Positions 10,898 through 20,801 of a stretch of 64,000 nt of DNA are shown in pieces. Within the stretch, counting starts at the first letter, position 1, and each line of letters begins with the position of its first letter. This stretch comes from Cohnella sp. (GTDB lineage: Bacteria > Bacillota > Bacilli > Paenibacillales > Paenibacillaceae). A program made the translations under genes and the position numbers. Location: assembly GCA_028287445.1 (NCBI GenBank), contig JAQBPQ010000030.1, positions 1 through 64,000 of the forward strand, written 5' to 3'. The notes below the pieces were generated by a model. That model made no database searches. It saw only the letters and a program-made list of their open reading frames with translations, and was not told where the DNA came from.

Positions 10898-10993
10898 TGA
10901 GCCTACCCGCCGCCGGCACTTGGACAAGAAGGTCTAACCATGTACATCATGGCGTAGACATGGTAGGGAGTCCAGGCAAGGGGGAACCGGAAC

Positions 10994-12250
10994 ATGTCGG
11001 AACGATCGCGCCGAAACTGGCCGGTTTTGATGTCCGTAGCGCTAGGCGGTGCGGCGCTGTTTGTCGTGATCGGCATCGTCAAATCGCCCGGAGAAGTGTT
11101 CCGGGCTTCTTTGTCCGGGCTGGAGATTTGGTGGCAGCAGGTGTTCCCCGGATTGGTGCCTCCGCTCATTCTCGCGGAATTGTTTGCCGCGTCCGGATTG
11201 CTTCACGGGTTATCGACGCTGGCCGAGCCGCTGATGCGCAGCTGGTTTCGCCTGCCCGGCGCCGCCGGCTGGGCCCTGGCATTCGGCTGGGCCGCAGGCG
11301 TTCCGGCCGGTGCCAAAGAAACGGCACGCTTGCGGGATGCCGGGTTCATCCGCAACGAGGATACGAACACGCTGCTGCTTATCTCCCACGTGCCGAACCC
11401 GTTTCTCGTCGTCGTCATCGTGGGCAGCGGTTTTTTACAGTCCCCGCCGCTCGGCTGGGCGGTGGCCGCCGGTTTGTGGCTCTCGGCGGTCGCCACCGGA
11501 ATCGTATGGTCCCGCTTCGCGAGATCCGCCGGCCCTCAAATCCCGGCCTTGCCACGCCGTACCATGATCAAGAGAGCGTTTCAAGCGGCCGGCGAGGCCC
11601 GCCAAGCTGACGGCAGGCCGCTCGGCAAGCAGCTGGCCGACGCCGTCACGCATGCCGTAGGAACCCTCATGACCGTCGGAGGGCTCATGATGATGGCATG
11701 CGTCGTCATTCGTCTTCTTCAGCTTACCTTCCCGGCAGCGGACGCCTGGCTCGCGGTTCCCGGAATATATGAAATGCATTTGGGCGCCTATCAAAACGGA
11801 CGCTCTCCCCTGTTCGAGTCTGCTCCTGCGCAGGCGGCGGCCCTCTTAGCGGCGGCTCTGGCATGGACGGGCTGGAGCGGACTGCTGCAAGCCCGAGCGG
11901 TTTTCGGCACGGCCTTCCGTTTCCCATGGGGGAATTTGATTGCCGGCAAACTGCTGCATGCGGCTTTGGCGTTGCTCTTCACGCTTCCGCTTGCCAAAGT
12001 TTTCGCCTCCGCAGCCTCCGGCTTCCACAGCTCCCCTCTCCCGCTTCTTCCACACGGGTGGTCGGCCTCGGACGTCATGACCGCGCACACGCAAGGTTAC
12101 GCTTGGAGCGGCTGGCGTCAATGGCCCGACATCTGGCTGGCCGGCCTGTCCAGCTCGGCCGTGTTCCTTGTCCTTGCGTTGCTCGCTGCCGTCATTCGGC
12201 CCAAGCCGCCTCGCCGCGATCACGATTCCACTCCGCCGCTGGCGCCGTAA
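10994..12250 (+). CDS. ylbJ: Sporulation integral membrane protein YlbJ
   Basis: Polytopic membrane protein with GLVPPLILAELF, AGVPAGAKETARL, SHVPNPFLVVVIVG; near ylbM and coaD-rsmD. Confidence 0.88.
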   Translation: MSERSRRNWPVLMSVALGGAALFVVIGIVKSPGEVFRASLSGLEIWWQQVFPGLVPPLILAELFAASGLLHGLSTLAEPLMRSWFRLPGAAGWALAFGWAAGVPAGAKETARLRDAGFIRNEDTNTLLLISHVPNPFLVVVIVGSGFLQSPPLGWAVAAGLWLSAVATGIVWSRFARSAGPQIPALPRRTMIKRAFQAAGEARQADGRPLGKQLADAVTHAVGTLMTVGGLMMMACVVIRLLQLTFPAADAWLAVPGIYEMHLGAYQNGRSPLFESAPAQAAALLAAALAWTGWSGLLQARAVFGTAFRFPWGNLIAGKLLHAALALLFTLPLAKVFASAASGFHSSPLPLLPHGWSASDVMTAHTQGYAWSGWRQWPDIWLAGLSSSAVFLVLALLAAVIRPKPPRRDHDSTPPLAP

Positions 12251-12263
12251 AATAAAAAAACCG

Positions 12264-13438
<1,175 letters not shown>

Positions 13439-13516
13439 CCGCTTGGTTCTCAGGTTTAACTGGTGCTATGTTACCACATTCCGGATAGTTGCAAAAGCAT
13501 TCGCCTGTCCAACCGG

Positions 13517-13560
13517 AACAATAAACAAAATAAATCGACCCCCGTCTCGCGACGAGGGTC
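13517..13560 (-). terminator. Intrinsic terminator-like hairpin in the rsmD (ylbH) upstream region
   Basis: Reverse strand GACCCTCGTC-GCGA-GACGGGGGTC (10-bp stem) then GATTTATTTTGTTTATTG. Confidence 0.65.
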
Positions 13561-13680
13561 TTCATGGGAGAGGAGAAACCGGACGAAGAGCTTATGGGGA
13601 AACGTAAGTCTTCTCCGCGGTTGTCCCCGGCACCTCTCGGCACCGGTACTATCATGGTGCACGGAACGCACGAAAAATAT
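13561..13680 (-). ncRNA. Candidate ylbH-leader-like 5' RNA preceding the terminator hairpin
   Basis: Non-coding, GC-rich with several inverted repeats (GGAGAA/TTCTCC, GAGAGG/CCTCTC), ends in the 13537-13560 hairpin, upstream of rsmD. Confidence 0.4.
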
Positions 13681-13784
13681 ACACTTTCCGGGAAAAAATT
13701 CCGTCATCCTCGTAATCGGCGTTACATTTTCGCAAATATCGCGTTAAAATGAGGGAACCCCAGCCCGAAAGGAGGACTTCTCGC

Positions 13785-14306
13785 ATGCAACACATCGGAC
13801 AAGCCGCGATTCCCGTCGTCCTGATTCTTTTCATCGTCTACCGACGAATCCGGAGAACCGTCGGATCTCAACCGTTTCAACCCCGTAAGCTCAAGATGCG
13901 CGTGGGCATCTTCATCGCCGTCGGACTGCTGCTGCTTGCCACCGGATTTCTGCATCCGATCTTGTGGGCCGCCGATGCGGCAGGCTTGATCGTGGGCAGC
14001 GCGCTGGCATGGTTTGCGATCCGTCACAACCAATTTGAATGGCGGGAGAGCAACCTGTACTATCGAACGCATACCGCGATTCAAGCCATTGTGGTTGCGT
14101 TGTTTGTCGGGAGGATCGCCTACCGGTTTCTGTTTGTCGGCCAGCAAATGTCAAACGCCGCAGACAATCAAGCCCAGATGCAATCCTACACCCGCGATCC
14201 TTGGACGGCCGCCGTCTTTTTCGTTTTGATCGCATTTTATATCGGTTATTACTCCTACATTCTTCGCAAAGGACAACTTTCAGCATCAAATGCGCTGCTC
14301 CGATAA
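13785..14306 (+). CDS. DUF1453/CcdC-like membrane protein
   Basis: MQHIGQAAIPVVLILFIVYRRIRRTVGSQPF...; four hydrophobic stretches; GGAGG SD before 13785. Confidence 0.65.
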   Translation: MQHIGQAAIPVVLILFIVYRRIRRTVGSQPFQPRKLKMRVGIFIAVGLLLLATGFLHPILWAADAAGLIVGSALAWFAIRHNQFEWRESNLYYRTHTAIQAIVVALFVGRIAYRFLFVGQQMSNAADNQAQMQSYTRDPWTAAVFFVLIAFYIGYYSYILRKGQLSASNALLR

Positions 14307-14319
14307 GCTTGAAAATCCG

Positions 14320-15090
14320 TCACCCTTGTTCGAGCAGCGCCATAATTTCCTGCTTCAACGCCGTGAAAGCCGGTTCCGTCCATACATCCGCGCGCCGCGG
14401 CCGCTCGAACGGCACCGTGATCTCCCGCATCACCTGCGCCGGAGCCGGAGACAAAACGTAAATCCGGTCGGACAGCGTCAACGCTTCCTCGATGCTGTGG
14501 GTGACGAACAGCACGGAACGGCGCTGCGTTTCCCAGAGCTGAAGCAGCCATTTTTGCATATCGGTGCGCGTAAGCGCGTCGAGCGCGGCGAACGGCTCGT
14601 CCAGGCACATGACATCTCGCGGCATCAGCAGCGCACGAAGAAAAGATACCCGCTGCTGCATGCCGCCGGACAACACGCGCGGGTATTCGTTGCCGACCGA
14701 ATCAAGCCCGATTCTCCGCAGCCATTCTTGTGTCGTCGTGCGTGCTTCTTGCCGTGAGACTCCGGCGATTTCCAGCGCGGAGACAATATTGTCCCGCGCA
14801 TTCATCCACGGGAAAAGCGAGGCTTGCTGAGGCATGTAGCTGATCAGCCCTCGCATACCGGTGACGACACGACCGCCGATGGACACTTGCCCCTCGTCGG
14901 GAACTTCCACGCCGCCGATCAGCCTAAACAAGGTCGATTTGCCGCTTCCGGAAGGGCCGATGAGCGTGACGAACTCGCCTTCGTGCACCCGGATGGAAAC
15001 ACCGTCCAAGACGGGGAAGGTTTTTCGATCGCGCACGTAGCTTTTCGATATGCCCCTGAGCTCCAATTGGACTTTGCTGTCGAGGTTCAT
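14320..15090 (-). CDS. ABC transporter ATP-binding protein, thiamine-precursor type (ThiZ-like)
   Basis: LIGPSGSGKSTLFRLIGG, VLSGGMQQRVSFLRALLMPRDVMCLDEPFAALD; in TPP-riboswitch operon. Confidence 0.85.
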   Translation of the reverse strand: MNLDSKVQLELRGISKSYVRDRKTFPVLDGVSIRVHEGEFVTLIGPSGSGKSTLFRLIGGVEVPDEGQVSIGGRVVTGMRGLISYMPQQASLFPWMNARDNIVSALEIAGVSRQEARTTTQEWLRRIGLDSVGNEYPRVLSGGMQQRVSFLRALLMPRDVMCLDEPFAALDALTRTDMQKWLLQLWETQRRSVLFVTHSIEEALTLSDRIYVLSPAPAQVMREITVPFERPRRADVWTEPAFTALKQEIMALLEQG

Positions 15091-15872
15091 CTTTTTTCAC
15101 CTGGCCTCAGCGGCTGGGATTGAGGCCGCCAATACACGACCCATTTCTCCAGCAGCACCGCAATACCGTACAACACCAGGCACATGGTCACAATGCAGAT
15201 GACTGCAGCGAATACGGCGGACGTATCGTAGCCCTTGAACTTGAGGACCAGATAATAGCCGATGCCTTTGCTCGCACCGAGCCACTCCGCGACAATCGCC
15301 GACGTCACGCTGTAGGTCACGGTGATTTTTAAGCCCGAAAATAGAAACGGCAGCGATGCCGGAATTTCAAGCCGGCGCAAAATCTGCCACTTGGAAGCGC
15401 CGATCATGGCCAAATATTCGCGCAAATACGGCTCTGCCCGCCCAAGCCCGGCCAACATTGACCAGGCTATGGGGAAAAAGCAGACGAGCGTGAGCAAAAT
15501 TAATTTGGGTTCGAGACCGAACCCGAACCAGATCATCAGCAGTGGACCCAGCGCAATCAATGGCACGTTCTGCGAGGCAATCACAAAAGGCGATATCGCC
15601 GACCGGACGACCGGCAGCAGATGAAGCATAATCGCCAACGCGACCCCCGCCGCCAGGCCGATCCCCACGCCTGACGCGGCGAGCTGGAGCGTTGCGGCGA
15701 GATGCTTCATCAACAGGCCCGATTCTTCCTTCATCCGCATGGCGATTCGCACCGGACTCGGGAGCGTCCAAGGATCAATCGCGAACACGGCGCAGCTTGC
15801 CTGCCAGAGTGCCAAGAAAACAGCGAAGGAAACGGCGGGAGGCCATACCCGCCACCAAACTTTATTTCCCAT
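15087..15872 (-). CDS. ABC transporter permease (ThiX-like)
   Basis: BPD transport family: EYLAMIGASKWQILRRLEIPASLPFLFSGLKI. Confidence 0.85.
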   Translation of the reverse strand: MGNKVWWRVWPPAVSFAVFLALWQASCAVFAIDPWTLPSPVRIAMRMKEESGLLMKHLAATLQLAASGVGIGLAAGVALAIMLHLLPVVRSAISPFVIASQNVPLIALGPLLMIWFGFGLEPKLILLTLVCFFPIAWSMLAGLGRAEPYLREYLAMIGASKWQILRRLEIPASLPFLFSGLKITVTYSVTSAIVAEWLGASKGIGYYLVLKFKGYDTSAVFAAVICIVTMCLVLYGIAVLLEKWVVYWRPQSQPLRPGEKR

Positions 15873-16170
15873 CGGGATATTTCTCTAGCAGCCGCTCTAT
15901 CGACGCATGCGGGCCGCCCACCAGAAGTTTGACCTGCGACATGACCGACGGACTCCCCATCTCGAACATCGCTTCATTCATCTTCTTCAGTACGTCGAGC
16001 AGCTCGTCGAACTCACCCTCCATCGTCGTTTCTAGAGGTCCGACACGGTAATTTACGCCGGATTCCTTAATGATCGCGATGGCACGGTCCACGTAAGGAA
16101 TGACGTCCTCCCCGCCGTTCGTCTTCGGAATAATCTGCACGCTCAGTAACGCTTGCGCCATTGTCGACAT
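15862..16170 (-). CDS. Thiamine-binding protein (MTH1187/YkoF-like superfamily)
   Basis: MAQALLSVQIIPKTNGGEDVIPYVDRAIAIIKESGVNYRVGPLETTMEGEFDEL. Confidence 0.82.
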   Translation of the reverse strand: MSTMAQALLSVQIIPKTNGGEDVIPYVDRAIAIIKESGVNYRVGPLETTMEGEFDELLDVLKKMNEAMFEMGSPSVMSQVKLLVGGPHASIERLLEKYPDGK

Positions 16171-16197
16171 CCCCTCTCACCGGCTCAGCCGGCCGTA

Positions 16198-17274
16198 TCA
16201 TTTCGGCAAAAATTCGTTCGTAAACATCTTGTCGAAATCGAGTTTTTTCTTCATGATGCCATGGCTCGTCATCCAGTCCGCGTACCCTTCCCATACTGCT
16301 TTCTTTTGCTCGCCCCAACGCGGCGCATCGTCCTGGTATCTCGGGCTCAGCCATTTTTGGCTGGCGCGTACAAGGTCCGCATTCAATTCCGGAACCGCCT
16401 TGATCAGGACATTCGCAGCTTCATCGGGATGGTCGATGGCGAACTTGTATCCTTCCGCAGCCCCCTCCGTGAAGGCGCGGACGACATCCGGCTTGTCACG
16501 AATCATTTTTTCGCTTGTCATGAGGAGCGGTGTGTAATAATCGAGCCGTTTGTCGTAATCCTTCATCCAAACCATGTTCAGCGCTTCCTTGCGGGTTTCC
16601 GCGTCCACGCCCGTCCATGCGTAATAAATCCACGCGAAGTCGATGTCCCGCTTGACGGCGGTGAAGTAGTCCGCGGTACCGATGTTGACGATTTTGACTT
16701 TGGAGGGATCGGCTCCACTCTCCTTCATGAGCGTCTCAATAACGGCCTGCTCCACCGGCGAACCCCATCCACCGTAGGTTTTGCCGGCGAAATCCTTAGG
16801 CGACTTGATGTTCTTGGCCACCGGCGAAGCAAAGCCCGATGTATTATGCTGGATGATCGCCGCAAGCGACACGAGCGGCACGCCGTTTTCTCTCCCCAGC
16901 GTCATGTCCTCTTGAGCGCCGACTCCGAATTGCGCCGCGCCGCTCGCCACCATTTGGCTTGCGCCGGTATCCGGCGGCTGCACGATCTCCACCTTCAGCC
17001 CGCGTTTCTCCCAAAAGCCTTGATCCCGCGCGACATACAGACCGGTATGGTTCGTATTCGGCGTCCAGTCGAGAACGACCTTCACTTCGGTCAGCGGCTT
17101 GCCCGCTTCCGGTGATGCGGATGATGAGGCCGATGTGGCAGATGCAGATGCAACCGGAGTTGACGGAGACGCTGCTCCGTTCACGTTGTTTTTGTTTCCG
17201 CAGCCCGTCAGCAGAAGCAATCCCGCCAATACCGCCACGCCCATGCTTTTCCAACCCTTGATTCCTGCTTCCAT
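16198..17274 (-). CDS. ABC transporter substrate-binding lipoprotein, NMT1/ThiY-like
   Basis: Lipobox LLLLTGCG; LTEVKVVLDWTPNTNHTGLYVARDQGFWEKRGL. Confidence 0.88.
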   Translation of the reverse strand: MEAGIKGWKSMGVAVLAGLLLLTGCGNKNNVNGAASPSTPVASASATSASSSASPEAGKPLTEVKVVLDWTPNTNHTGLYVARDQGFWEKRGLKVEIVQPPDTGASQMVASGAAQFGVGAQEDMTLGRENGVPLVSLAAIIQHNTSGFASPVAKNIKSPKDFAGKTYGGWGSPVEQAVIETLMKESGADPSKVKIVNIGTADYFTAVKRDIDFAWIYYAWTGVDAETRKEALNMVWMKDYDKRLDYYTPLLMTSEKMIRDKPDVVRAFTEGAAEGYKFAIDHPDEAANVLIKAVPELNADLVRASQKWLSPRYQDDAPRWGEQKKAVWEGYADWMTSHGIMKKKLDFDKMFTNEFLPK

Positions 17275-17337
17275 GTTTCTCTCCCTCTCTTGTCCGCATT
17301 CGATGATGCGTCATGGCGAAGAGGTCCGCTTCAACAC

Positions 17338-17367
17338 AAAAACGCCCCCCGATTCCGGAGGGCGTTC
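17338..17367 (-). terminator. Intrinsic terminator between TPP riboswitch and substrate-binding gene
   Basis: Reverse strand AACGCCCTCCGGAATCGGGGGGCGTTTTTGTG. Confidence 0.8.
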
Positions 17368-17412
17368 ATTAAATATGAACGTATGCGCAAGCGATCATAC
17401 GACCGTCGCGCT

Positions 17413-17512
17413 CCCGCCTTCCTACGCTGGTACTAACCAGATCAGGTATAAGGGTCTGCATCATAGGGATGCACTCTCAGCCGGCCGCATGTCCAGCTCC
17501 CCCGGGGCTTAT
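17413..17512 (-). promoter_or_regulatory. TPP riboswitch (THI element)
   Basis: Reverse strand GGCTGAGAGTGCATCCC...GACCCTTATACCTGATCTGGTTAGTACCAGCGTAGGAAG, hallmark CUGAGA and ACCUGAUCUGG.UA..ACCAGCGUAGGGA-like motifs. Confidence 0.96.
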
Positions 17513-17658
17513 GGAATTGTCGAAACCTTCTTCGTTCCCCCCTTATTATAGCAAACGCGCCGGCGATGTCTACCCGTTTGTTGGGCGCTCCGTCGCAGAT
17601 GGCGAACACCTGTCGCAGCCGAAAAACGGACAAACCGGAATAAATTGACCCTTGTATG

Positions 17659-17672
17659 GGAACAACTGTTCG
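17659..17672 (+). promoter_or_regulatory. Candidate LexA (DinR) operator
   Basis: GGAACAACTGTTCG matches GAAC-N4-GTTC core of CGAACNNNNGTTCG. Confidence 0.75.
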
Positions 17673-17719
17673 TAGTATCATTTGAGAACGGACATTCCCA
17701 TACAGGAGGCGGCGGACAC

Positions 17720-18988
17720 ATGCAGGAAAAGCGCGAGCGCACCATTTTCCTGGTCGATTGCCAATCGTTTTATGCGTCCGTGGAGAAGGCGGCCCATCCC
17801 GAATATAAGGATCGGCCTGTCGCTGTCGCCGGAGACCCCGAGCGCAGATCCGGGATTATTCTTGCCGCTTGCCCGATTGCCAAGGCCCGGGGAGTCACCA
17901 CGGCGGAAAGGCTCGGAGAAGCGATCGGCAAGTGCCCGGAGCTCGTGATCGTCCGGCCTCGCATGCAGACTTATATCGTCGTGTCTCTGCTGATCACCGA
18001 AATATTCGAGACGTTTACCGACCTGGTCGAGCCTTATTCCATCGATGAGCAATTTTTGGATGTGACGGGCTCTCTGGCGTACTTTGGAAACAAGGAAGAG
18101 ATTGCCCGGCAGATTCAAAACAAAATTTTTATGAATACCGGGGTATGGGCGCGTGTCGGGATCAGCTCCACCAAAATTCTAGCCAAGACGGCAACGGACA
18201 ATTTCGCCAAGAAGAACGGCACCGGCATCTTTACCCTGGCCAAAACAGACGTCGAATCCGTCTTATGGCCGCTTGCGGTCGACCGAATGTTCGGCGTCGG
18301 TTCGCGAATGACCAACCACTTTAAGCGGATGGGGCTTCACACGATCGGAGATATCGGCCGCATGCATTTGGGCGACTTCAAACGGCTTCTGGCCACCCGA
18401 ATGGGCCGCAACAGCGACATCCATGCCGAATTGTTATGGCAGACGGCACGCGGCGATGACCCGAGTCCGGTGAGTCCGGGCACGCTTTACGACGCTCAGA
18501 AGGCGGTCGGCCACCAGATGACGCTTCCCCGGGATTACGGGGCCAAAGAGGAAATCGAGGTCATTCTGCTCGAACTCGCCGAAGAGGTTTGCCGCCGCTC
18601 CCGCACCAAAGGCTACATGGGCCGCGTCGTGTCGGCCGGCGCGCAGGGAGCCGACTTTGACCGGCCGACCGGCTTTTTTCGGCAAACGACGCTTCCGGAT
18701 TCTACCGACATCACAGCGGAAGTATACGAAGCGGCCAAGACAGTTTTTTTCAAGCATTGGAACGGCCAGCCGGTGCGCAAAATCGGAGTGACGTTGTCCG
18801 GCCTGTCGCCTGCCGACCAGTATCAGCTCACCTTGTTCGGGGACCGCGAAAGACAACGAGAAATGGCCCGAGTGACCGACGGAATCAAGGACAGATTCGG
18901 CGGGGGAGCCATTCTCCGCGCCTCCTCCCTGCTCTCCGCCGGCCAGGCGCTCGAGCGCACAGCTAAGATCGGGGGACATTACAAATGA
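17720..18988 (+). CDS. Y-family DNA polymerase, UvrX/YqjW type
   Basis: IFLVDCQSFYASVEKAAHPEYKDRPVAVAG, YSIDEQFLDVTG, VGISSTKILAKTATDNFAKK. Confidence 0.92.
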   Translation: MQEKRERTIFLVDCQSFYASVEKAAHPEYKDRPVAVAGDPERRSGIILAACPIAKARGVTTAERLGEAIGKCPELVIVRPRMQTYIVVSLLITEIFETFTDLVEPYSIDEQFLDVTGSLAYFGNKEEIARQIQNKIFMNTGVWARVGISSTKILAKTATDNFAKKNGTGIFTLAKTDVESVLWPLAVDRMFGVGSRMTNHFKRMGLHTIGDIGRMHLGDFKRLLATRMGRNSDIHAELLWQTARGDDPSPVSPGTLYDAQKAVGHQMTLPRDYGAKEEIEVILLELAEEVCRRSRTKGYMGRVVSAGAQGADFDRPTGFFRQTTLPDSTDITAEVYEAAKTVFFKHWNGQPVRKIGVTLSGLSPADQYQLTLFGDRERQREMARVTDGIKDRFGGGAILRASSLLSAGQALERTAKIGGHYK

Positions 18989-19455
18989 GCAAAAAACTGA
19001 CCGGCAACGGGCGATGGGAGTCAAGCCGCATGATGCTTCCGGAGCATCGCACCCAATACATCGAGCGGCAAGACGACGCCGCGAATCCTCGGGTACCCAG
19101 CAAAGAAGAATTGGAACTCATCCGCGATTCCGTACTGCTGCCCATGATTCTGTCGATCGCCGAGAAGAACCGGCAGGAGGTGGAGCGTACCTCGTATACC
19201 TTTAAGCCGGTTTTTCTGAAGGCGATGCTTATTTTTATGGATGTGGTCAGCCAGGATCTCGCCCGGGTGAAACGAGAGCTTAAGCAGCGGAATATCAAGG
19301 TGATTGAGGATGAGCAGGTGGATTTGGTCATGTATTTCCGGTTCATCTGCCGCGGATATGAAGAACGCTTCGGCATGATCCGCGAAGTCGTGCGGGCGGA
19401 AATCTCCGTCCGTATCACCCAATATATCCGGGAGGTGTTCAAACCCCTTGCCTGA
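18985..19455 (+). CDS. YolD-like N-terminal motif plus helical domain; polymerase-associated protein of unknown function
   Basis: SRMMLPEHRTQYIERQ near N-terminus; 4-bp ATGA overlap with the upstream polymerase. Confidence 0.5.
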   Translation: MSKKLTGNGRWESSRMMLPEHRTQYIERQDDAANPRVPSKEELELIRDSVLLPMILSIAEKNRQEVERTSYTFKPVFLKAMLIFMDVVSQDLARVKRELKQRNIKVIEDEQVDLVMYFRFICRGYEERFGMIREVVRAEISVRITQYIREVFKPLA

Positions 19456-19545
19456 AACCGTCGAACCCCTCCCGAACAAGGATGCGCTTTGCGCGGAAAC
19501 CCGGTACAATCGGAAGGAACGGGTTGAACGGAGGGAAACTTTGCT

Positions 19546-20223
19546 ATGTGCGGAAGGTATACGATTACGATCACGTTTGAGGAATTGATGATGCGGTATT
19601 TCGCCGATATCCCGTCCGTTCCGTTTCATCTGCCGCGTTACAATGTGGCGCCGACCCAGATGATGCCCGCCGTCGTGAATGACGGCCGGCGCAACCGGCT
19701 GGGCCTGCTCAGATGGGGGCTTATTCCGCCCTGGGCCGCGGACGAGAAGGCGGGAAACCGCATGATCAACGCCCGCGCCGAAACGCTGGAGGATCGCCCG
19801 GCGTATCGGGAGGCCTTCCGACGCAGACGGTGCCTCATTCCCGCGGACGGTTTTTACGAATGGAAGACGGTACCGGGCGGTGCAAAGCGGCCCTATCGCA
19901 TCGTGCTAAAGAGCGGAGAGTTATTCAGCATGGCGGCGCTGTACGAAACATGGACGTCGCCGGATGGAGGCAAAGTGAGCTCTTTCGCCATCGTCACAAC
20001 GGAGCCGAACGGGCTGATGGCCGATATCCATGACCGGATGCCGGTCATTTTGCGGCCGGCCGACGAAGCATTGTGGCTGAATCGGGACGAGCAGGATCCG
20101 GGCCGGTTGAAGGAACTTCTCATCCCTTATCCGCAGGAGGAGATGGACGCCTATGAAGTGCACCAACGCGTCGGTAGTCCGGCCAACGACGATCCGGCGT
20201 GTCTTGAGAAGGTAACCGGGTAG
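19546..20223 (+). CDS. SOS response-associated peptidase, SRAP/YedK (HMCES) family
   Basis: MCGRYTITI (catalytic Cys2), RYNVAPTQ, NARAETL, RCLIPADGFYEWK. Confidence 0.95.
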   Translation: MCGRYTITITFEELMMRYFADIPSVPFHLPRYNVAPTQMMPAVVNDGRRNRLGLLRWGLIPPWAADEKAGNRMINARAETLEDRPAYREAFRRRRCLIPADGFYEWKTVPGGAKRPYRIVLKSGELFSMAALYETWTSPDGGKVSSFAIVTTEPNGLMADIHDRMPVILRPADEALWLNRDEQDPGRLKELLIPYPQEEMDAYEVHQRVGSPANDDPACLEKVTG

Positions 20224-20264
20224 TCACAGGTAAGGGCGGCGATTACCCGGTTGGGCCGTATAAC

Positions 20265-20311
20265 GGCAAAACGCTCTGTCTCCCGGCAGTTTGCAGGGGG
20301 ACGGAGCGTTT
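20265..20311. terminator. Bidirectional intrinsic terminator between SRAP gene and spoVIF-like gene
   Basis: AAAACGCTCTGTCTCC...GGGGACGGAGCGTTTTC. Confidence 0.75.
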
Positions 20312-20328
20312 TCGTGTGGATTTGCGGC

Positions 20329-20622
20329 TTATCGGAACATCGCCCACAGCTTGATCAGGTGGAGCGTATTCTGGGGGTCGATTTTTTGCGCCAGAACGAA
20401 CGCGATGAGCTGCTCCTCCTGAATCTCCGTCAGCGGCTCGCCGAGAATGCGGGACGCGGATCTGACCAGTTGGCGCACCTTCGCCCGCTCCTGCAGATCG
20501 TACTTCGTGACGCCATCCAACAACGCCTTCATCCGGTCCTTGATGACCGGATTTTTCATTTTCAGCTTGACGCGCTCGATCAGGTCCGGTCTGATGCCGA
20601 ACTTTTGCCAGCTTGCGCTCAT
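20329..20622 (-). CDS. Stage VI sporulation protein F family
   Basis: ALLDGVTKYDLQERAKVRQLVRSASRILGEPLTEIQEEQLIAFVLAQKIDPQN. Confidence 0.7.
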   Translation of the reverse strand: MSASWQKFGIRPDLIERVKLKMKNPVIKDRMKALLDGVTKYDLQERAKVRQLVRSASRILGEPLTEIQEEQLIAFVLAQKIDPQNTLHLIKLWAMFR

Positions 20623-20801
20623 GCCCGTCTGCCACGCCCTTTCCGCATCGCCTTCCGTTCATCTTATGCCGAAAAACACGGAAGATGAGTGGGCGGATAC
20701 CGCGGCTTCGGCGGCTTAGTGAGACGAATAGCGGAACTGTGGTTCCGTTATGTACCGGCATTGCCGGTGCTCGAACCATTAGGACGTATAAAGCATGAGA
20801 G

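Noticed and set aside
16153-17115. 320-aa plus-strand ORF
   Set aside because: Antisense to the substrate-binding protein gene; no domain seen.
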